Assembly: GCA_033977485.1 (NCBI GenBank)
Contig: CM066994.1
Coordinates: 86,490,871-86,554,870 of the forward strand
Reading direction: 5' to 3'
Origin: Hydrangea macrophylla
Lineage: Eukaryota > Streptophyta > Magnoliopsida > Cornales > Hydrangeaceae
Length of the DNA stretch: 64,000 nt
In this document: piece after piece, positions 33,262 to 44,040 of the stretch
How the letters are laid out: each line of letters starts with the position of its first letter
Numbering within the stretch: position 1 is the stretch's first letter
Translations under genes and position numbers: made by a program
The notes under the pieces: model-generated
What the model saw: only the letters and a program-made list of their open reading frames with translations
Told to the model about the DNA's origin: nothing
Databases searched by the model: none

Positions 33262-34868
33262 TGCAAAGCGGGGGTATTTGTAAAATACAACCGCGCTAAA
33301 AGAAAGAATTGTATTAGTTTTTATCACAACTTCCCGTTTTATCCGCGATTTGCATTGCAAGTCTAATTTTCATACAATATGATTAATCTATGATAAGTTG
33401 TATTGTTTTAGCTGTTGTTTGTGCAGATTACTGCTGGGTGGACTAAACAGATGAACATCAGAATAACTGGAATGCTGGAATGAGAACAAAAGAAGTAAAA
33501 GCTGAAATGTGGAGTTCGATCGATCTAAGAAGGTTCGATCGATCGAGAGTTCGATCGCTCAAAGAGAGTTGAAGCGATTGAGGCTTAAAGGTTCGATCGA
33601 TCGAGTGCAGTTCGATAGATCGAACGGGGTATTTCCAGTAACATTTGCGTGCGCAGCAGATGCGGGTTTTAACCCTAGTTTCTTAGGTTTTCTTATATAT
33701 ATGTGTATTGTACACGTCCATAGTGACGCCCACTTTATATTTTTACACAGTTTTAGAGAGAGAGATAGAGAGTTTGTTTGGTTTTGTAGGTTTTCATTGA
33801 AGTTTCATTTGTGCAGTGGATATTCTTAAGTTTAATACAAGTATCTTCTATTCCAGGTTATCTATATACTGCTCCCTTAGATTCTGCACTTGGTAGTCGT
33901 AGTTTAATCGCTCATCTCGTGATATTATATGCTAAATAGTTGTAAAACCATAGATTTCGTAGTTTTCATGAAAAACTCGCAACCAAACAAGGTGTTAATG
34001 TTTTCTTACGTTAAATATCGATCTAGGACACTCCAGACGATGTCTGAGTAGTCCCAGGTTGGGAGAACACGATGAAACAGTGATCTCCAACCTCTGCCAT
34101 GCAACAGAATAATCGCTGTGTTCGATCGATCGAACCAGAGACAGTCAATCGATCGAAGTCAGTTCGATCGATTGAGGGATGAAGGTCTTCGATCGATCGA
34201 AAGCGCGTCGATCGATCGAACTCTCGGATTCTTGAGGATGTTCCCTGCAGTATTCCAGGACCTTTTGTTTTAGGATTTGTTATCATTCTGTCCCAAATAA
34301 ATGCTCAGTCTGTCAAAACAGTTTTAAAACTAAGGCCCTAAGGCATTTTCTTTCAATACATTTTGCAAACCATCTTCAATGCTAACACCATTGAGGATGC
34401 GAGTCTTAACTATTGGATTAAACCGCTTTCACGTATCTTAATTTAACTGTGATGATATGGTCCCGGTCATGAAAGGGCCATGGGTTCTCTATCTTTAGAG
34501 GAATACGGAAAACTGTAGGTAACATACTCCTTTGTGCTTCAAGGTAAATGCATGGTAGATGGTTAAGGTTACTGCGGATTCGTGTAATCCCAGCACTTTC
34601 TTTTAAAGTTAAACATCCTAATTTCAAGTACTGTTTTAATTAGCTAGTTAGATCGTTAGTCATTTTCTTTAGTAATCTTAGCTGTGGAACTTTGTGTTCC
34701 GCACCATTGCTTAATCTTATTCATTTTATTTTATTTTCTTTAGAGGTTAGTCTAATTCAATAGGTCAACACCTTCCCTGTGGGATCGACCTGGTCTTACC
34801 AGATATTACTTGCACGTCTACCTACACTTGGGTATTGCACAAGAGCGCACAGAAAAATTCTCGTGTCA
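33262..34868 (+). repeat. Athila 3' LTR
   Basis: It starts TGCAAAGCGG and ends CTCGTGTCA. It is about 99% identical to the 5' LTR by eye, with the 30-bp deletion in array 2 as the one larger change. Palindrome arrays are at 33515-33624 and 34121-34221. Confidence 0.95.
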
Positions 34869-35755
34869 GTGAGGGCAAAGTCAAAAGCTTCCCGTGCTAC
34901 CTTCTCTGTGGATAGGGTGGCCTCAGTAGTGGCCAGTCTCTCGGCCACCCCGGGCAGGTAGGTCTCGCCCCCTGCTGCCAAGAAACTAGTCTACAAAAAT
35001 GAAACAGAAGCCATCAGTCTTTGCAAATAAAGAAATAAAGAAAAATGTGCGTAAGATTACCTACCATGTGGCTGATGTTGTACAGCCACCCGATCAATGC
35101 CTCAGGGCCCAACCTAAAGCACCTATCAACTTGGCTTTGCAACAGCCCAGGTCGGACCTTCGCCTGGACGTCATTTGCCACCTCCATGACTGGAATCCTG
35201 GTCGGGATGTTGTCTGCTGATGCCTAGAGGGCACAATAACCTCCACTCGAGAAGTTAACATACCGACCGGTATAACACCTGCAGGGTGCCTGGAGGGTAC
35301 ATCGACTTCAACTCAAGGAGCTAATGTCCTGACCACCTCCTTCTCTGCTCGGGGCCCATGGTGAAGCCTCTATAGTTGCTAGCCCTCAGTAGGGCCCTGT
35401 CGCATCCTCCTTTGGCTCGCCCACCAAGGTGGCTTCCTTCTCCTTCAGAGAAGCCATATCTATGGGAGCTATCTCTGTGAAACAAAAAAATAAGAGGGAT
35501 CAAAGGGAGAAAAGGTAGACAAGCCATTGGATAAATAATGAAAAATAGTCGAAGAACATACCCGTAATAATTGAGGGGAAGACAGGAGCTTCAAAGGCCT
35601 GGCTGAGCTTATAGGTTTCTTTACGAGGTTCCGTTTGGGTCGCACGTTGGCGATGTTAGTTGGCTCCTCAGCCAAGGCCAGGATCCTCTCTTGACACTCC
35701 TTAGGAATGCTCAGCGGGTCAGTGCCCCCACTGTAAAAAGAACACCTTGGATATC
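34869..35755 (-). pseudogene. Antisense accessory gene of the Tat element, upstream exons
   Basis: Reading the minus strand from 35755: an acceptor-like TTCTTTTTACAG (ending near 35731); an exon with LSIPKECQERILALAEEPT and VRPKRNLVKKPISSARPLKL; a donor-like GGTATGTTC near 35564; an acceptor TTTGTTTCACAG near 35476; an exon starting EIAPIDMASLKEKEATLVGE that soon meets a stop; then IPTRIPVMEVANDVQAKV to EALIGWLYNISHMV; a donor GGTAATCTTAC near 35062; an acceptor CTTGGCAG near 34980; and the coiled-coil exon (GETYLPGVAERLATTEATL). That exon continues across the Athila insertion at 20749. So the gene appears to have at least three short introns. The exon limits are by eye, and stops make it non-functional. 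Confidence 0.55.
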
Positions 35756-38713
35756 TATGGACCACAGAATGCGCGGATGCGGGTCCTTCCATCTTCCCTC
35801 GATAGTGTCCCAGGACGAATCCCAAGGAGCACACTTTAGGGAAAACTAGAACTTCCTCACGCGGTCCAAGAGACAAAGAGTCGCCGCCTAATTTTTATCG
35901 AGAATTAGGAAACACCCAAGTTTGACTCACCCAAAATTGAATAAAGGTACTCGCCCTTCATTACTAGAAATTAGGTTCGGTGGTCTTGGTACGAGAGGGG
36001 CAAGGAGCCCAAGCAGGACTATAGCACCCCCTCCTCGCCCTACCGCACGGTAGGCCTTGATTCAAATATCCTTGTTCTTAATTCATAATTGGTGTTGTTT
36101 CCTCAAACATACTAGATATATATACATGTCAAAAGGGAACATCTAAGGAAAATCATGTCAAGAGATTAAATCAAGTAGAAGTCAGATGCACATGCAATAC
36201 AAGAGAGAGGTATACTTATAGTGGTTATTCCCACCCGGGACTGATACAAAATAAAAGGAAATATGTCATGATATACAAAAGGGAACAAGAGAACTGACAA
36301 TGGGTTGACTCAAGCGGAGTCGCCTTAGCAAAAAGGAATGGAAACGTGTATTGCAATCATACAACAATCCTAGATAAGATGTCTCTAACAAATAATCATA
36401 TAAACGGAGACTATCCTAAAGGAATTGTGTCATTGAAAACAGAGTTGTAAACCTAGAAAAATTCTAAGAGAAAGGATAGTGAAGGTACACGATACATGGG
36501 CACTAAGCCACAAGTAGACGAGCCAAGATCACAAATTGAAGTCCGGATCCACGACATTCAATTCTCTGCACCAAAGCACCAAAGAATACCCAAGCACTGG
36601 CAAAACACAAGCAAACATATGACATGCATGAAAAGCATGTAGAAAATATCATCAATCAAATTTTCAGATTTAGTAACCTCTAATGAATCCTATCAAAAGT
36701 GGTCTTAAACATGAGCTGGGTTAAATCCCTTTTACAAAAAGTTAGATACATGTCTGAGGTAACTTCTCCAAAAAGTAGAACCTCTTAACTATTTTTAAAG
36801 TGAGAGAAATAAGAGTTTTGGGAACAGTGGATCAGCACTGTTCACTGTTCTTGTAAAAATCATAATTAATTCTGTAAAAATCATAGTTCTATTTGGTGTC
36901 AAAAGAAAGATATTTCATTGTAGTTTATAAACAAAATAATCCCATGGACATGTCATGATCTTAAGATTTCTTAAAAAGTATTTTAAACAAACTATGTTAT
37001 TCTGGAAGTTTGATATCATTTGATAAATGAATGCAAAACACAATAGAAGTATAATAGAAGTTCATGAATTATGTTAATTCCCAATACATCTTATGTGATG
37101 GTTGAAGCTTATTTTGAGAGATCAAACTCATAGATCTACTTGATTAACATAATTCCCAATCAATTTAGCTCTCAAGTTCTATGAAGAACTTTAGATCATG
37201 GATCAAAGGGACTTACAAATATCATTTTCGAGATGAATTTCAATAGGAGTTCTAGATAATAGAAATAATCAAGAGATGGATATGAACATAGGAATCATCC
37301 CTCTCATAGATCATACCTCTAAACCATCATAGAATTCAAAATAGGTACATATATATAATCATGTATGCATGGATTTAAATTAAAACATAAGAATGAAATC
37401 AAAATTAAAAATCAAAGTGAAAAACAATCTCTAATTATGAATTATCAACAAAATCAAAGAGATTTGGATCTAGCTATGTGAGTGTGTGAATAACAAGAGA
37501 TGAAGAAGATGAGTGTTCTAAAAAATAAAATAAAACTAAGCTAGATCCAAATCTTATAGATCTACATGTAAAAAATAGGAATTAAAGATGAATTATAGTG
37601 TTTACATCTTGGAAGATTCTCAATTGTATAACCAAAGTTGAATTGAAGATCTTCTTCTTCAAGTGTTCTTCAAGCACTCATTCATGGAAGTTAATGGAGG
37701 CAATTGATGTCTAATTCATCTAATCTAATTATCTTGAGATTAGTTTGGGGAATTCTAATTCATAATTATCTCTCTCTAGAATTCTCTCTTAATTGAAAGT
37801 ATGTTCATGGTGTACTTGTATCTCTCATGTATATTCAAAGCTTCTCCTTAGATATTCCAAGTGTCATTCAAGTTACTCCAAGATACTGCTTAGATGATCT
37901 CATATGAGATGCATTAGATCTTATATAGAGTTTTGAAGACTTAGCTCTTAAATGACAAGGTTAAAATAGAATTTTTATAGCCAAAAAGAGGGTTAAAATG
38001 GCCATTTTGGCGTCTAAACGCAATTTCCAGGCAATTTCGTCGCAGTGGGAGCCTTCTAGAAGTGTTTGGAACCAGAAAAACGTAATAGAGAACATAATAT
38101 ATAGGTGGCGGTTATGGTGGGACCCGCCACCCCACAACCCAAAATCGCCACCTCTTTTTCTTGCTCCTCTGGTCACCCACAAGCCCTGTTTCAAATATTA
38201 CGTGCACTGCTTTTCTAGATTTTTGTAAAAATGCTTTTTGTTGTCCGAAATCGTCCGTTTACGTATCGTTGGAAAGCTGTCTGGTTGAATTTTAGTATAA
38301 AAATATTTCCAGAGGTTTTGAAATGAGAATGGAAATCCAATTGAAGCCCGGAAGTCCTCTGAAACTTTCGTCGTCTTTTTGAAACCAAACGACGTCTTTT
38401 TCAAAATTGCTTTCAAATGCGCATCGATTTCAAACTTTTCTTTAAAATTGATTCTCTGGATACCTAGAATACTGCGTTTAGAACACTTGATGTTCATATA
38501 ACCCTAAGTGAATATGAATTTTGAGAGGTGATTTTGACAAAACCGCGATTTATCCATGGAAAAGTGCTTTTCTGCGCTTGAAGTCACTTTCCGAAGTTCG
38601 ATGTTTTGATTGTGTGGAATCCAGTACCTTCCACAGGGTACTTTAATCATCAAATCCTCCAAGACATTGTCCACCCTAAATCCTATCTGTGTGGTCAAAA
38701 TTGGGTGTCTACA
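35756..38713 (-). repeat. 3' LTR of the non-autonomous Ogre/Tat element (copy B)
   Basis: It ends TGTCTACA on the plus strand and starts TATGGACC, where copy C has TGTGGACC (terminal TG mutated to TA). Compared with copies A and C it lacks roughly 500 bases around 37076; the junction reads ATGTTAATTCCCAATACATC. Confidence 0.9.
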
Positions 38714-38727
38714 ATTTGCCCCTCTTT
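38714..38727 (-). other. Polypurine tract
   Basis: The minus strand reads AAAGAGGGGCAAAT directly before the 3' LTR start TGTAGACACC, as expected for plus-strand priming. Confidence 0.8.
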
Positions 38728-38939
38728 GGCAGAGCTTATTGTGAACAACGTGAACTGCAAGTGAGTGCCAAAGCCTTGAAGGCACCCAATAACCATATTG
38801 AGAGTTTTTAGGAAAATAAAAATCCACAAAAACCAAGAAATTCAACACTAGAGAAAATCAGGAAATTACGAAATTCAGTAATGCAATGTTGGGTAGAGGC
38901 TACTAAATCTAAGCCGCTACTGGTCGTGCTCCGCTGGAG

Positions 38940-38982
38940 CTGCCTACGTATCCTTTCTAGGAATCAGACTAGGGCGTGGTTC
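38940..38982. repeat. TGCCTACGTATCC box, copy 1
   Basis: CTGCCTACGTATCC, then GGAATCAG and GGGCGTGG. Copy 1 of a hairpin-like box that recurs at 41839 and 41952. The outer arms are CTACG and CGTGG. Confidence 0.6.
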
Positions 38983-39264
38983 AAGCACGCAAGGAGACAA
39001 AGAACACACAAATAGTAATATGGATGAAATGATCCTATCCTAGGATGCTGATGCAGTAGAAAAACGTGAATGTGCAAGTGCTGAAGGAATCGTCCTCAAG
39101 GATTCCCTAGATGCAAAATCTAATGTAAGGGATGCAACAGGTCTCTCTCACATATGGAAACTTGTGACACAATCCTTCCTATTGATTCAAGTTTCTTAAT
39201 GATGAGGGTTCTAGACAAGTCTTATTCTCAACAAGTCTTATGATAATTTCTTAAACTTAACTTT

Positions 39265-40040
39265 ATCCTAGACATGATATGATCTTAAATCTGACCTATT
39301 CTTATACTTAGGCGTGGTCATAAACTCGACTTAAAACTCGGCATGATCTTAAACTTCATCTAAAATATGATCTTAAACTCGATCTAAAACTCGACATGAT
39401 CTTAAACTCGATCTAAAACTCAACATGATCTTCAACACTATCTAAAACATGACATGATCTAAAACTTGATCTAAAACTTGACATGATCTTAAACTCGATC
39501 TAAAACTCGACATGATCTTAAACTCGATCTAAAACTCGACATAATCTTAAACTCGATCTAAAACTCGACATGATCGTAAACTCGATCTAAAACATAACAT
39601 GATCTTAAACTCGATCTAAAACTTGACATGATCTTAAACTCGATCTAAAACTCGATTCTGTCTTAAACTTGACCTGATCTTAAACTCGATTTTGTCTTAT
39701 ATTCGATCTGGTCTTAAACTCAATTTTGTCTTAAACTTGACTTAATCTTAAACTCGATCTAAAACATGACATGATCTTAAACTCGATCTAACCTTAAACT
39801 TGATTTTGTCTTAGACTTAACCTAATCTTAAACTTGATTCTGTCTTAAACTCAACCTGATCTCAAACATGACATGAACTTAAACTCGATCTAATCTTAAA
39901 CTCGATTCTGTCTTAAACTTGACCTAATCTTAAACTCGATTCTGTCTTAAACTTGACTTGATCTTAAACTCAATCTAATCTTAAACTCGATTCTGTCTTA
40001 AACTTGACCTAATCTTAAACTCAATCTAATCTTAAACTCA
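39265..40040. repeat. Degenerate tandem array, roughly 16- and 29-bp periods
   Basis: About 780 bases are made of variants of CTTAAACTCGATCTAAAACT and CGACATGAT, later mixed with CGATTCTGTCTTAAACTTGA. It lies near the 3' LTR side of the internal region and has no coding potential. Confidence 0.85.
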
Positions 40041-40069
40041 GTACCTGAGAGTCCTAACCACTTAGACGA

Positions 40070-40445
40070 TTGATGAAAGTCCTCTGCTGGGGAGATTGCT
40101 GATGTAGAGTCCTTCTGCTGGGCACGATTGCTAATGTAGAGTCTTTCTATTGGGGATAAATCTTCTTAAGCAGGTCACTCTATCAGAGAGAAATCTTCTG
40201 ATCTTCTGAAACAGGTCCTTCTTCGGGGGACAAATCTTCTAAAATAGGTCTGGAGGCAAATCCTCTGAAACAGGTCTCTCTGTCGGAGGCAAATCTTCTG
40301 TTCTTCTAAAACAGGTCCTTCTTCTAGACAAATATTCTATTCTTCTAAAAAAAAATCCTTTTGTTGGGGACAAATCTTCTATTTTGGTGCATAAATTCTA
40401 AGAGATACACAAATTCTGAGAGATAATCTTTATCTGGAGGTAACC
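40070..40445. repeat. Degenerate repeats with ACAAATCTTCT and CAGGTCCTTCTTC boxes
   Basis: Irregular repeats of GGGGACAAATCTTCT and AAACAGGTCCTTCT with spacing of about 45-65 bases, adjoining the previous array. No ORF of note. Confidence 0.65.
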
Positions 40446-41838
40446 TTAATACACGATTCTACGATGCACACGATTATGGTAATTCTGGTATACAAATTTT
40501 TGAGAGATACCCTATATCTGGAGGCAACATGAATTCTGAAAGTTGTCTGCTTGGGGAGGTATCTGAGACTTCTGAGAGGTGAGCACATATCCTGGAGGCC
40601 CTACTCATTCAATCTGAGACTTATATAGATGCTTCAACCAGCTTATGTACGTTGGGTTCATTCTGGCCCTTTCTGAATATCTTGACCCCGGTTTGAAAAT
40701 CATGCCTTCTGATTCATCTTCTGTAAATCCTTTCTGGATGTAATTCTCAAGCACCGGTAGACCCAAATGTCCATTTTCCAAGACAACACATAATCAACCC
40801 AAAACAACGGGAGTTCGCTACAAATCATCATTTCTCGGCTATTTCAAGCTGTGGTGCTCTCGTTTCTTAATGTCTGGGGACTTTTCTTCAACTCTGAACG
40901 GTTTTTGCCAAAATTCAAATTCTCATGGGTCCCTTAAACTAATTCCAACAAGTTTTGAGCACTCTTAAGGCTTTTATATCAAGATTGGACCAATCCAGGG
41001 TCAAAAATAAAGTTCCTGATATCATAATTCTGATTCACAATTGATAGGTACTCAAAAGACATGATGACCTTGACCAATTCTAGTAGATATTCATGCAAGG
41101 TACTCTGATCTGTTTCAACAACGGCTCAATTCATCATCCAAGGCCGGTATTTTGATTAGCATTTTTCCATTAACAACTCGACACCTCATCTTAACTAGGA
41201 TTAACTGATATAATAACAACGTTTGGAACTTCTGCTTGTTTGCACCTTTAAATGCTCTTAAAGTTTTTTGAAAATTTATTGTAGATCACTCTTGACCCAC
41301 GCACTCGAGATCACGATAGACTAGATGACGACAGACTAGACCACGATTGAGATTGATAAACATTGACACAGGAAGTTGACATTCTTGACATTGAAGTAGA
41401 AGTTTGGAGAAGACAACTCAATTTTCCTTAATCTTAATGCGCGTTTGTCATGTTTGATGTATCTCTTTGGTTTCTTGTGCACTTCTCATCTTATTGTGAT
41501 AATACTCAGTTAATAAACTAATGCTTTGAAAAATACTCCATATGGATCTCAATCAATCCTTTGCTTTCTCTAAAATGTGCTTCGAATAAGTGCCTTAGCT
41601 TATAGAATAAGAGACAATTCATTTCATATGTTTTCAAAGATATACTTGATGATTCAGGATTCACTTATGATATGAGAGGGGGTATAGGAAAACGATGTTT
41701 GCCCCTAGTTGATGGTGATAAATGGAGGTTTGGGAAACGAAGTTTGCCCCTAGTTTGGTAGTGGTATCTTGAGGCTCTAGGCAAACTTGAAAGCCTTGCC
41801 CCCTAGTTTGCAAGGTTCAGGGACCGAGAGCCAGGGAA

Positions 41839-41883
41839 GGTTGCCTAATTATCCCCAAGTGGAAATTAGGTCCAAATTAGTTC
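41839..41883. repeat. TGCCTACGTATCC box, copy 2
   Basis: GGTTGCCTAATTATCCCC, then AAGTGG and ATTAGG. The outer arms CTAATT and AATTAG pair perfectly; they differ in sequence from copy 3 but remain complementary. Confidence 0.6.
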
Positions 41884-41951
41884 AACAAAGTCTTGAAAGA
41901 AGGTATTTGAGATTTGACTGAGTGTTTCAGGAGCAGTGACCGAACCGAGTA

Positions 41952-41997
41952 GGTTGCTTACGTATCCCCAAGTGGGAATCAGGTCAAGCGTAATTCC
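41952..41997. repeat. TGCCTACGTATCC box, copy 3
   Basis: GGTTGCTTACGTATCCCC, AAGTGGGAATCAGG and AGCGTAATTCC. Inner arms CCC and GGG, outer arms TTACG and CGTAA. Confidence 0.6.
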
Positions 41998-42438
41998 TCG
42001 AAGGCTGAAGGTTTTGAAAGAGCAAGGATTTAAGAATTGGGGGCTTTTCAAGCCATGTCATCAGACAGATTTTCTGAAGCAGGTCACTTGTGGTAGCATT
42101 TAAAGAAACTAAACTACCTCTCATTTTTCTTTTCTTTTCTTCTTTCTTTTTCTTTCTTTTGTTTTTGACGGTTGGTTCTTTTCACCTTTTCACTAGCCAG
42201 CCAATTTTACATTTCTTATCATACATCATACATGTTTTTAAAGCAAGATTAGCCCTTCAAATCTTTGGGCTTACTCAAAGAGATTACAATTCAAAGCTTT
42301 TAGGACATTTTATGTTCTGGATTTCTCAATCTTCTTCATTCTCCTTTTGTTCTTCTCTTCTCTCTTTTCTTTTCTCTCTAAAGTTTTGACTGGCTAGGAT
42401 CAGGTTCTTGAAAACACCACACAAAATTTTCTTTTCTT

Positions 42439-42594
42439 CATGCTCTAACTTTTGCCTAGGCACCCTTTTGGGTTTTCATCCTAGCGAGCTTCTTTTTTTT
42501 TTCTTCCTTTTCTTTTCATGCTCTAACTTTTGTCTAGGCGCCCTTTCGGGTTTTCATCCTAGGGAGCTTCTTTTTTATTTTTTCTTTTGAGAGA
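42439..42594. repeat. 78-bp imperfect tandem duplication
   Basis: Two units starting CATGCTCTAACTTTTG at 42439 and 42517 share GGGTTTTCATCCTAG and GAGCTTCTTTT, with a few substitutions between them. Confidence 0.85.
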
Positions 42595-43079
42595 AGTAGT
42601 TCATTTGGCTACCATCAAGGACAAAATGTACATGGCTTGCAGGTTAGACAGGTTTGAATGGCTTATTTTTCTGGGCTCAAGATTTCGAATTGGAAGATCA
42701 GGGATTTAAGCTATTCCCAAGTCACTATCAAGTGCATCTTTTCAAGATTTAAGCAAAAGCATCTCAAGATTCTTAATCAATTCTTAGCTTCCTTCGGCGT
42801 CCGTGAAAAATCAACTTTGCTCCTTTTAAATTCTTTTCAATGCACAAAATTATCGACAGTGTATTTTTCACAATAATCAGAGAATTGATATTTTCAACTT
42901 AGAGATTCATTCGTTCATGACAAGGCGCATTAGATCAAGAAAATGAAGACTTTATTTCATTACTTAGAAGGATTATAGTACTCGACACAGACTCAAAACA
43001 CAACTTGACGATAGATAGACTTGACAACAAGACTTAAAACTGACTCGACTGGACCCGACCTGATCTCAAGTGGAGCATC

Positions 43080-44040
43080 ACTGTAACTCGTTTATTCCTC
43101 TTAAACATCCATTCGGTGTCAACAAGCAGCTATTCCAAACATCATCACAACACTGACCCTTGTAGGCTCTCCCAGATTCTTCATTCTTTAACAAAGGCTT
43201 GAATTCTTTGGCTAGCTCCTCAGGCCTTTTGAGGTGGAGGAATGATGATACCCTTTTCGATCAAGTCTTGAATTTCATGCCTGAGTCTCTAGCATCTATC
43301 TGTGCTATGCCCACGACTTTGATGGAAATCACAGAAGTACTCAACCTTGAAGGCTTGTGGAAGTGGATCAGGTTCCAGCTTGGGTTCCAACTTCTTCAAG
43401 TACCGTTCCTCTAGTATTTCTTCAATTGCGCTGCTCTGGGACATTCCTAGCTCAGAAAATTCTCTCTTCGCTTTCTTTTGCCTTTGATTCTGGTTTCCCC
43501 TTGCAACTCTGGTATTCTTTCCCCAATGCTATTGATTTGGTGTCTTTGGCAATCGTGGTAGCAACACATCGATATCAGGTAATGGATATTTGTTCAAATG
43601 AAGCGGCCCTTTGAACTTTTTCGAAGTCCTTGCATTGGGCATATCAAATAATCCTTCCTTATCAAGCTTGTGGTCATCTATTCTTCTGCTCTTGGGGGTA
43701 GTATTCTCTAGTACACCACTCGTAGAGAGCTTGTCAAGGATTTCCTGATCCAGTGTTTGTATGCCTAGATTAGCCAATCTTTCAAACCACTCATTATCAT
43801 CACAAGGTGCAAGAGGCGGAGTCAGAGGCGTTGTGTCAGCCAATTGCTTTATCATACCTATCATTTTCACAAGCAGTTCACTGATTTGGTGGACAGTAGA
43901 TTCCATAGCAGTCATCCTAGCATCCATATCGGCTTCATGTGTCATCTTTCCAACCCTGACTGATTTGGCTGATCTTACCCCAAACTATGATCTGATCAAA
44001 CGACTGCTAGGAGCTCTGCCCCAGGAAGGAGCATAACTCT
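43080..44040 (-). pseudogene. Ogre/Tat gag relic of the non-autonomous element
   Basis: Minus-strand remnant of a gag polyprotein. An open part of 138 codons (43945-43529) begins MTHEADMDARMTAMESTV and continues with a helical stretch (ISELLVKMIGMIKQLAD), DDNEWFERLANLGIQTLDQE and LHLNKYPLPDIDVLLP. After a stop the frame continues with EEILEERYLKKLEPKLEPD and the zinc-binding region YFCDFHQSRGHSTDRC and LRHEIQDLIEKG (near 43340-43250), which is the Tat/Ogre form. Upstream codons (SYAPSWGRAPSSR) extend it to about 44040 with one TAG. It is much shorter than full Ogre gag. No pol follows. A role in packaging this element's RNA is only inferred. Confidence 0.7.

Larger units (their letters stand above)
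20750..34868 (+). mobile_element. Athila-lineage Ty3/gypsy element, nearly complete
   Basis: A full-length 14.1-kb element with LTRs of 1637 and 1607 bp, an Athila-type PBS, one gag-pol frame with two stops, an extra ORF pair, an envelope-position ORF, a purine tract and the 3' LTR. Flanks ATGAG (20745-20749) and GTGAG (34869-34873) are a 5-bp target duplication with one change. By eye the LTRs differ by about 15 substitutions plus one 30-bp gap, which points to a young insertion. It sits inside the antisense gene of the Tat element. Confidence 0.95.
40446..43079. other. Non-coding internal region of the non-autonomous element
   Basis: No recognisable gene on either strand. It contains two further copies of the TGCCTACGTATCC box (41839 and 41952), three tracts like TTTGCCCCTAGTT (41700-41810) that on the minus strand resemble the polypurine tract, and the duplicated block at 42439-42594. 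Several pyrimidine-rich runs account for the short ORFs here. Confidence 0.6.

Noticed and set aside
42090..42590. Plus-strand ORFs rich in Phe and Leu (99 and 60 codons)
   Set aside because: They are translations of pyrimidine runs in non-coding DNA of the non-autonomous element, with no homology or conserved pattern.
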